In this document: one piece after another, positions 56,501-64,000 of the stretch
Numbering within the stretch: the stretch's first letter is position 1
Layout: each line of letters begins with the position of its first letter
Assembly (NCBI GenBank): GCA_023078555.1
Contig: CM041199.1
Span: forward strand, 4,283,315-4,347,314
DNA length: 64,000 bases
From: Ulva prolifera
Taxonomy: Eukaryota > Chlorophyta > Ulvophyceae > Ulvales > Ulvaceae
Reading direction: 5' to 3'
Program-made: the position numbers and the translations under genes
Notes under the pieces: model-generated
The model's input: only the letters and a program-made list of their open reading frames with translations
Told to the model about the DNA's origin: nothing
Databases searched by the model: none

Positions 56501-57251
56501 CCCCGCATCCTGTGGCCGGTGATTGAGCGCAGCATGCGTGCTGCGGGTGCCTGTTCAGCTACAGGAACGGTAGCACACCCCATTCCTATGCACTGCAAGC
56601 ACCTCCACGCATGTCTGCGTAGACCATTGCATCGACCCGGCCCCGAGCCTGCCTACCTACTCTCGCGTGACCACACAAACAATCAACACGGCACACTCGC
56701 AGTGGCGGGTTTTTATTCAGTGTCCGAACGAGAATTATCGGCTAGGTGCCCAACCATCCGCACGTCACGCAGCGTTCCGCAGAGCGCATACATCTTCCAG
56801 CAGTGCCGGACGCCTCACTGCAGTGCAACACATCCATAGGACCACACAGTAACACCCCCACCCTCATCCGTTCACTATCGCACGCACTCACAGACGTGCA
56901 CGGTATTTGATTCGGCGCACGCGCACGGCTGGGCATCTGCCGGGCCGCACCGCGCGGGCAGCTGCACCGGGGCGCGCATGCAGGGGCGCACTGCGCCGCC
57001 AACCTCACGTCACATCACGCAGACGTGACGTGGGGGGGCGGAGCAGCGCAGCACTCCCGCTCCTGCAGCGCCCCGCAGGCCCCGGCCCTCCGCCGAGCAC
57101 ACATGCTCGGCATCACAAAGCTGCCACCCGGTCACAGCGCCCTCACCCGGCCGCTCGCTGTGCGTCCGCACGCATGATCCGTCGGGCGCACCGGCGAAGC
57201 GTTATGAAGCAGATCACTCATGGCGTGCATGCATGAGGGCTGATGGAGAGG
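50589..57251. other. Gene-poor region between the giant protein and the membrane protein
   Basis: No gene is recognised. A small minus-strand frame (ATG 55869, stop 55459) has a signal-like start (MRRAAFIVSSLPVLLLSTSC), but the remainder is undistinguished. The region also holds a SINE-like copy at 55077-55290 and an 8-bp stem GTGA-tetraloop hairpin at 56057-56076. Confidence 0.45.
55077..55290 (+). mobile_element. SINE-like repeat, plus-strand copy
   Basis: Begins at GATTCTGCGTGCGCTGTCGG, just inside the tRNA-like head of the 31920-32165 copy. It continues through the full body to CAGTAAAATCAGATTTACTT near 55271, followed by a tail decaying into TTTACTTCGCTTTAC. Internal differences are small substitutions, so the two long copies are clearly related but not recent twins. 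Confidence 0.75.
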
Positions 57252-60200
57252 CTACTGCTCGTGGAGCACGCCGGAGTCCTGGAACTCTGAGAGGCCGCCG
57301 CCGAGGTCAAAGTCGCCGACCTCGAGGGCGGAGCCGCTGTTCCCGACCTCCTCCAGAGCCTGGGAGGAGGTCGCCGCGAGCTGGCTGCCGGCGCCGCCGG
57401 GGCCGCCGAGGGCACCGGTGGCGCTCTGGTTGCCACCGCTCGGGCTGGAGGGCTCGTTGAGCATGCTGAAAGGCGAGGGGCGCAGCGGCGGCGGGCGGCC
57501 GGGGCCGCCGGGCGCACCGATGGCGCCAAGGCCGCCGAAGACAGCCGGCGCGAGCATGCCGCGCGCAACGGGCACCTTGATGGCGTCCACGCTGAACGAC
57601 GTGCCGGACACAGGGTTCGCGATGCCGCCCAGCGGCGAGGTGCCGGTGCCGACGTCGTGCTCCGGGACGGTGTCCGGCATGCCGGCGAGGGGGCCGCGAC
57701 GGCTCGAGGCCGAGCCGCCGGCGCGGAGTCCACTTGATCCGCCGCCGTACGACGCGCCGCCGGGGCCAAGCGGAGGCCGCGCGGGGCGCGGGCCGCTGAA
57801 GCCCCGGCCGGCAGGGGGGTACACGGGCGCGGCCATCTGTGCGAACTTGCGATCAACGCTCGGGACGCTCGCGACGCGCACCGACTGACCGCTGAGCTGG
57901 ATGCTGACCGAATCCTCCTGGATCTCCCAGTTGTGATCGGACGGGGCGGCCGGGTCATCTGCCGGCGCCGACATCGCTCCTGCCGCTGCCCTGCATCCAT
58001 TCCTCCCATTAGCAACACATCATGCCGCTCCTGTCCCTTCCGGAGCCACCCACGACTGTATATGCAGTGAATGTGACCGACGCTGCCCCTTGCTGAACAG
58101 TTTCGACAGGCATACCCTGAGATCACGATCCCTACACGTCCAGCCACCAGCACACAACAAAGCACAGGGATAACGCACGAGAGAGAGAGAGAGAGGAGAG
58201 CACGGGCAGTGATCGGGCCGCACCACCCTGTCGGAGTCTGGGCGCCGCCGCGTGTTGCTGGCGTAGCCGGCGTCCCGCCGCTGCCGCTTGCGCCGCCGCT
58301 ACCGCTACCGGCGGCGCTGCCGCTCGCGCTGCCGCCCCCACCGATATTGTCGATCGCCTTGCGGTCCCCTGTGGCCACCCTCTGGATCTCGTCGTCGTTG
58401 CCCGCGACCTCGGCCCAACCGCCGAGGCCGGGGGGCTTGCCGAGAAGCAGGCCCGCGGAGCCGCTGCCGGAGGACCCGGCAGCGGCTGCGGTCCTGGTCG
58501 GCGTGGACGATGAGGGGTGGGACGTGTGGGATCCATCCCGGCCATACACTGCACACCAGCCCTCTGTCTCATGCACCGCCGCACCATATCACAGCAAACG
58601 GGTCGCGGTGCAAAGTGAGCCCCTGGTTGCACCTGAGTTACCAAGATGATCGGTCTGGACTCTGATGCAAACTTGAAGATTTGAAGCAAATTGGGCTTAC
58701 AAGAGAATCAGAATTGAATCAAATTCTTAGGCAAACAAGAAACTAGCACGCACGGGGGGGAGATGATCTGCAGAGAAGATCTTCAGAGATGACCATGTGT
58801 GCGGGCGCTGGGAGAGGGGGCACGCACTTGGCAGGATTGGGTGGGAGGGGCCTGAGGAGCTGGAGCCGTGGGAGTTGAAGCCGGAGGAGCCGGCGAGCGA
58901 GGCGACGCGCTTGCGCACGAGAAACACGGCGAGCGTGCTGCCGATGATGCATGCAACGGCGGCGGCCGCGAGCACGATCGCGACGGCAAGGACGCTGTTG
59001 CTCACCCTGCCGTCGCCGGGCCGCCGGCCGGTGGCGCGGCCAAAGTTACCTACAAGAGGGCCGGCGTGTCAACATGGCTTTGTCAACATGCAGTGGTTCA
59101 ACAGGGCCCGCACGCGCGCGCGCATGCATGTCGCGTGCAGCTGCGGGCAGAGGGGTATGGATGCCTGTCGCAACTGACGGCAGGCCCCGTCGAGGCATCC
59201 GCAGACGCGGTGGCAACGCTGTCACACGAGGGACGTCTCAGTACACGGGAAAATGCATGTCAGATTACACAGTTACGGCGAAGCAAGCGCAGCACTGCCG
59301 CCTGCTGTTATGAAAGACAGGGCAGCCGCAAGAGCAGAAAGAAGTCTGTCTCAAACGCGGTCGGCGGATGGGCAAGGGATCTGCCCATGCATGGCTAATG
59401 TGGAGCAGGAGGTGTGGATTCATGGGCAATGCTCAGAGCGGGTTGAAGCAAGGCATGGCGTCATGTGTGCGAGTCTCTCCCGTCTTCCCCCCTCAGCAGC
59501 TGCGTTTGATTGCTCCCACACCAAGTGATCGAGTGAGGGGAGGCGCACCGCCACCGCTCTGGCCGAGCTCGTCGAAGATCTCGTCGGCGTTTGTCTGGTC
59601 CTCGTCATCGGTGGATTCGTAGTCAGGGTACGCGTAGTCATCGGGTCCCGCAAAGACGGTCTCGCTGCCGCTGTCGAGCAGCTGCTCTGCCTCCTGATCA
59701 GTGTCGTCGCCGCTGTTGTCAAACTCTTCGATCGTCGTGCCGGGGTCCGCCACCTCACCTGCAGAGATGGGGGGTGTTTGGCGAAAGTGCTGTACTGGTG
59801 GGGGTGGCACAGCGAGACGGGGCATCGCGTGTGCTTGCAGGGCAGGTCACAGTGCAGGGCACCTTGTGCTGCCCTGGAGTTGACTTCTGGGATACCAAGA
59901 CGTCACGATCCAAACTCGATTGCCGGGTACATGTGGAGAACAAACGAGGCTCATGCATGCATGGTTCTCTGGGCACACGGGATAGCCTGCCGGTACACTC
60001 CAGATCAGCCACAAAGCGGCATATGAAACGAAGTGGACTCGAGCGGAACGGGTCCAACAGCTCTGATACGTTCCTCCAACGGCAGGTGCATGTTCAAACA
60101 GAGAAGAGAGAAGCACACCACTGTCGTCAGTCGGGGGCTCCGCGCCCGACGCCGGGCCCTGTCCGGAGCCCGCCGGTGAGTTGCGGCCCCCAATCGGCAG

Positions 60201-63200
60201 GCCGGTCTGCACATCGATCATCTGACCAGTGGCCGGATCCATTGCGCGCGTCGGCGCCGGCGCAGATGGCGGGCCACCGCTGCCGCTCTCTGGCGCCACC
60301 CGTGATGGGCTCGGATTCGGGAGGCCGGCACCCGGCGCGCCTGAGGCCACGTCGTCGTCTATTGTCGGCTCCGTCACACCCGCCCCCGCGTCGGGGTCGC
60401 TGTCACTGGGCGGCGGATCCCTGGCACCAGAGCCGGCGGCAGGGGGCGGGTTGTCCGCAGGGTCTGCATCGGTTGCGAGCCCGTCCGCTGGTGTTGCAGG
60501 GGCAGCATCCTCGCCTGCCGGAGGAGCGTTCTCCCCGTCAGGCGCCCCAGTGTCAGAAGTGTCGTCGTTGCCGACAGCGTCAGGCGGATCGCCGGCATTG
60601 CCGGCACCAGGTGTGAGGTCTCTGGTAGTTCCTGCTGGGGTGTCCGGGGCGCCGGTGTCTGCGGGTGCGTCGGTGGCACCGACAGTTTGCGCATCAGGTT
60701 CGCCGGTGCCGGGGGTTGTGTCGGGCTCTGCAGGGGTCGTGGTGCCCTGTGCGGTCTCCACTGGCGAGGCCGGGCCGTCTGTCTGCACCGCATCGTTCTG
60801 GCCAGGAGTCGTTGGGGTGGTGTCCGCGGGGGCATCGGTGTCTGTGGCGATTCCGTCCGAACCTGCAGCGAAATATGGCATGATGCGCACATATGATGGA
60901 AAACATGAGGTCGATGAAACGCGAGCCAGTGGCCTGGGCGGAGGTGCATCCACTGCCATTGCATGAGGACCGAGGTGCATCCAACATGCAAAAGAAAAGG
61001 AACTGTATTTGCACAGCAGGATCCAGGAGAGGACATTGACAACTCCGAATGAAGGGGGGCACATGCATGTGACAGTAACATAATGTGAAATGGAGGTGAC
61101 AGACAGCAACTCAGCCATACAGGTGCCCAAGATTCACAAAACAAATTTATGAGTGAAATCAGTATGGAAGACAGCAGTATCAGACATATTTGATCACAAA
61201 GTCAGTACGAAGGGGGGGCGCAGAGTCCATCAATCCGTGAATTCTACCAATATCGTCCCCAGGCACGACTGAGACGAGCATCCAGCTCCAGCGCTGCCAG
61301 CCAGCGAGGTCCCACTGTGCGCCCTTGAAGGAGCTCTCCAAGCTTTAAAAACATATGACATGCACGCATAGGATCAAGAGGCAGAAAAAAGCCAGGAGCA
61401 CGGCATCGAAGCATGCTTACCAGGAGCGTCTGTGTTGCCTGTGGGGCCATCATCACCAGGCGTAGCGTCGCCTGGAGTGGTGTCCTCACCCGGAGTGGCG
61501 CCGCCTGTGGGGGTGTCTTCACCTGGGGTGGCGCCGCCTGTGGGGGCGTCGTCACCGGGGGTGGCGCCGCCTGTGGGGGCGTCGTCACCTGGGGTGGCGC
61601 CGCCTGTTGGGGCGTCGTCACCTGGGGTGGCGCCACCTGTGGGGGCGTCGTCGCCGGGGGTGGCGTCGCCTGGAGTGGTGTCCACACCAGGAGTGGCACC
61701 GCCTGTGGGGGCATCGTCGCCGGGGGTGGCGCCGCCTGTGGGGGCGTCGTCGCCGGGGGTGGCGTCGCCTGGAGTGGTGTCCTCACCAGGAGTGGCGCCG
61801 CCTGTGGAGGCATCGTCGCCGGGGGTGGCGCCGCCTGTGGGGGCTTCGTCACCTGGGGTGGCGCCACCTGTGGGGGCGTCGTCGCCGGGGGTGGCGTCGC
61901 CTGGAGTGGTGTCCTCACCAGGAGTGGCGCCGCCTGTGGGGGCGTCGTCGCCGGGGGTGGCGCCGCCTGTGGGGGCATCGTCACCTGGGGTGGCGCCGCC
62001 TGTGGGGGCGTCGTCGCCGGGGGTGGCGCCGCCTGTGGGGGCGTCGTCGCCGGGGGTGGCGCCGCCTGTGGGGGCATCGTCACCTGGGGTGGCGCCACCT
62101 GTGGGGGCGTCGTCGCCGGGGGTGGCGTCGCCTGGAGTGGTGTCCTCACCAGGAGTGGCGCCGCCTGTGGGGGCATCGTCGCCGGGGGTGGCGCCGCCTG
62201 TGGGGGCGTCGTCGCCGGGGGTGGCGTCGCCTGGAGTGGTGTCCTCACCAGGAGTGGTGCCGCCTGTGGGGGCATCGTCGCCGGGGGTGGCGCCGCCTGT
62301 GGGGGCGTCGTCGCCGGGGGTGGCGTCGCCTGGAGTGGTGTCCTCACCAGGAGTGGCGCCGCCTGTGGGGGCATCGTCGCCGGGGGTGGCGCCGCCTGTG
62401 GGGGCATCGTCACCTGGGGTGGCGCCACCTGTGGGGGCGTCGTCGCCGGGGGTGGCGTCGCCTGGAGTGGTGTCCTCACCAGGAGTGGCGCCGCCTGTGG
62501 GGGCATCGTCGCCGGGGGTGGCGCCGCCTGTGGGGGCGTCGTCGCCGGGGGTGGCGTCGCCTGGAGTGGTGTCCTCACCAGGAGTGGTGCCGCCTGTGGG
62601 GGCATCGTCGCCGGGGGTGGCGCCGCCTGTGGGGGCGTCGTCGCCGGGGGTGGCGTCGCCTGGAGTGGTGTCCTCACCAGGAGTGGCGCCGCCTGTGGGG
62701 GCATCGTCGCCGGGGGTGGCGCCGCCTGTGGGGGCATCGTCACCTGGGGTGGCGCCACCTGTGGGGGCGTCGTCGCCGGGGGTGGCGTCGCCTGGAGTGG
62801 TGTCCTCACCAGGAGTGGCGCCGCCTGTGGGGGCATCGTCGCCGGGGGTGGCGCCGCCTGTGGGGGCGTCGTCGCCGGGGGTGGCGTCGCCTGGAGTGGT
62901 GTCCTCACCAGGAGTGGTGCCGCCTGTGGGGGCATCGTCGCCGGGGGTGGCGCCGCCTGTGGGGGCGTCGTCGCCGGGGGTGGCGTCGCCTGGAGTGGTG
63001 TCCTCACCAGGAGTGGCGCCGCCTGTGGGGGCATCGTCGCCGGGGGTGGCGCCGCCTGTGGGGGCGTCGTCGCCGGGTGTGGCGCCGCCTGTGGGGGCGT
63101 CGTCGCCGGGGGTGGCGTCGCCTGGAGTGATGTCCTCACCAGGAGTGGCGCCGCCTGTGGGGGCGTCGTCGCCGGGGGTAGCGCCGCCTGTGGGGGCGTC

Positions 63201-64000
63201 GTCGCCGGGGGTGGCGCCGCCTGGAGTGGTGTCCTCACCAGGAGTGGCGCCGCCGGTGGGGGCGTCGTCGCCGGGGGTGGCGCCGCCTGTGAAGGCGTCG
63301 TCGCCGGGGGTCGCGCCGCCTGTGGGGGCATCGTCACCTGGGGTGGCGCCGCCTGTGGGGGCGTCGTCGCCGGGGGTGGCGCCGCCTGTGGGGGCGTCGT
63401 CACCTGTGGTGGCGCCACCTGTGGGGTCGTCGTCGCCGGGGGTGGCGTCGCCTGGAGTGGTGTCCTCACCAGGAGTGGCGCCGCCTGTGGGGGCATCGTC
63501 ACCTGGGGTGGCGCCACCTGTGGGGGCGTCGTCGCCGGGGGTGGCGTCGCCTGGAGTGGTGTCCTCACCAGGAGTGGCGCCGCCTGTGGGGGCATCGTCG
63601 CCGGGGGTGGCGCCGCCTGTGGGGGCGTCGTCGCCGGGGGTGGCGCCGCCTGGAGTGGTGTCCTCACCAGGAGAGGCGCCGCCTGTGGGGGCGTCGTCGC
63701 CGGGGGTGGCGCCGCCTGGAGTGGTGTCCTCACCAGGAGTGGCGCCACCTGTGGGGGCGTCGTCGCCGGGGGTGGCGTCGCCTGGAGTGGTGTCCTCACC
63801 AGGAGTGGCGCCGCCTGTGGGGGCATCGTCGCCGGGGGTGGCGCCGCCTGTGGGGGCGTCGTCGCCGGGGGTGGCGCCGCCTGGAGTGGTGTCCTCACCA
63901 GGAGTGGCGCCGCCTGTGGGGGCGTCGTCGCCGGGGGTGGCGTCGCCTGGAGTGGTGTCCTCACCAGGAGTGGCGCCGCCTGTGGGGGCATCGTCGCCGG
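57252..64000 (-). CDS. Large single-pass membrane protein with repeat (mucin-like) ectodomain; N-terminus beyond window
   Basis: Six exons: 61421 to beyond 64000, 60119-60862, 59549-59758, 58828-59049, 58227-58548 and 57252-57990. All junctions are GT..AG. Four consecutive introns are phase 1 and the last is phase 2, and each preserves the frame. Exon 1 is nothing but 11-residue repeats ([11 protein letters not shown] and [11 protein letters not shown]). Exon 2 continues as Thr/Pro/Asp/Gly-rich sequence. Exon 3 is a strongly acidic stalk ([20 protein letters not shown]). Exon 4 holds the membrane helix [20 protein letters not shown] plus LAVFLV (about 58916-58993), followed by RKR. Exons 5-6 form a ~350-residue Gly/Ser/Pro-rich tail containing [20 protein letters not shown] and [20 protein letters not shown]. 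Positive charges after the helix favour an extracellular N-terminus. It resembles a cell-surface mucin or adhesin in design, not in sequence. No family recognised. Confidence 0.85.
58181..58199. repeat. (GA)n microsatellite in the last intron of the membrane-protein gene
   Basis: GAGAGAGAGAGAGAGAGG lies 28 bp inside the intron from the exon-5 donor. On the transcribed strand it is a (CT)n tract. Confidence 0.9.
58916..58993 (-). other. Transmembrane helix and stop-transfer signal
   Basis: Twenty-six uninterrupted hydrophobic or small residues, starting [20 protein letters not shown], followed by Arg-Lys-Arg-Val. It is the only such segment in the visible protein. Confidence 0.88.
61421..64000 (-). 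repeat. 33-bp coding minisatellite with 330-bp higher-order period
   Basis: About 78 in-frame copies of a 33-bp unit in two main types (encoding [11 protein letters not shown] and [11 protein letters not shown]). A marker variant, GGCATCGTCACCTGGGGTGG followed by CGCCACCT, ends at 62100, 62430 and 62760, giving a 330-bp (ten-unit) higher-order repeat. Those blocks are almost identical, so amplification was recent. Substitutions occur (for example TGAAGGCG at ~63293) but no frame-disrupting indel was seen. The tract runs off the right edge. Confidence 0.93.

Noticed and set aside
58549..58827. Read-through ORFs such as 57218-58576 as a separate Arg/Ser/Pro-rich protein
   Set aside because: They run through the introns of the membrane-protein gene in a different frame. 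The spliced model accounts for the conserved-looking segments.
61607..63130. A 507-codon plus-strand Arg/Trp-rich ORF
   Set aside because: Antisense read-through of the same 33-bp repeat. Its composition (RRRRGWRRL repeats) has no support and no splice context.
61244..63991. A 915-codon minus-strand Pro/Ala/Gln/Thr-rich ORF over the repeat tract
   Set aside because: It is the wrong frame of the 33-bp repeat. The spliced frame (TPGDD...) ends at a clean GTAAGC donor and joins exon 2 in phase with matching composition.

Overview
Nuclear DNA from a eukaryote, most likely a green-lineage alga. Genes are split by spliceosomal introns of 145-817 bp with GT..AG ends, and donors of the GTGCGC/GTGCGT/GTAAGC type recur. 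Exons are much more GC-rich than the surrounding DNA. One gene is a plant-type phosphatidylinositol 4-kinase gamma and another is a DUF4336 protein. TGTAA, the chlorophyte poly(A) signal, forms the 3' end of a family of small retroposon-like insertions. There is nothing prokaryotic: no operons, no rRNA, no intact tRNA and no CRISPR. Species not determined.

Layout. 0.8-4.1 kb (-): three-exon PI4K-gamma kinase. 8.6-11.95 kb (+): five-exon DUF4336 gene, fully reconstructed at 270 aa, with a perfect 20-bp hairpin in its last intron. 13.7-30.9 kb (-): a tandem array of four members of an unrecognised family of secreted cysteine-rich proteins, starting at 15217, 20236, 25462 and 30924. The spacing is about 5 kb, and flanking DNA was duplicated along with at least the second and third copies. 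The third copy is a pseudogene with three frameshifts, and the fourth has an ambiguous C-terminal frame. 31-44 kb: gene-poor DNA with a tRNA-derived SINE-like family, a duplicated ~1.1-kb block, a 76-bp minisatellite, hairpins and two or three orphan exon-like ORFs. 44.2-50.6 kb (-): a giant disordered Ser/Pro/Ala-rich protein (1888-codon open frame plus a probable upstream exon). 50.6-57.2 kb: no convincing gene. 57.25 kb to beyond the right edge (-): a large single-pass membrane protein. It has a mucin-like ectodomain of at least 78 tandem 11-residue repeats, an acidic stalk, one transmembrane helix and a ~350-residue tail. The six exons seen have consistent splice phases, and its N-terminus lies outside the window.

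The two most original items are the secreted cysteine-rich tandem family with its dibasic RRxLLHG(R/K)RR motif, and the repeat-ectodomain membrane protein. Both look like cell-surface or matrix components, which is inference from sequence features only. A third is a family of 35-98-bp insertions that share a CTTGTAAC-type 3' end and have target-site duplications of 13-22 bp.
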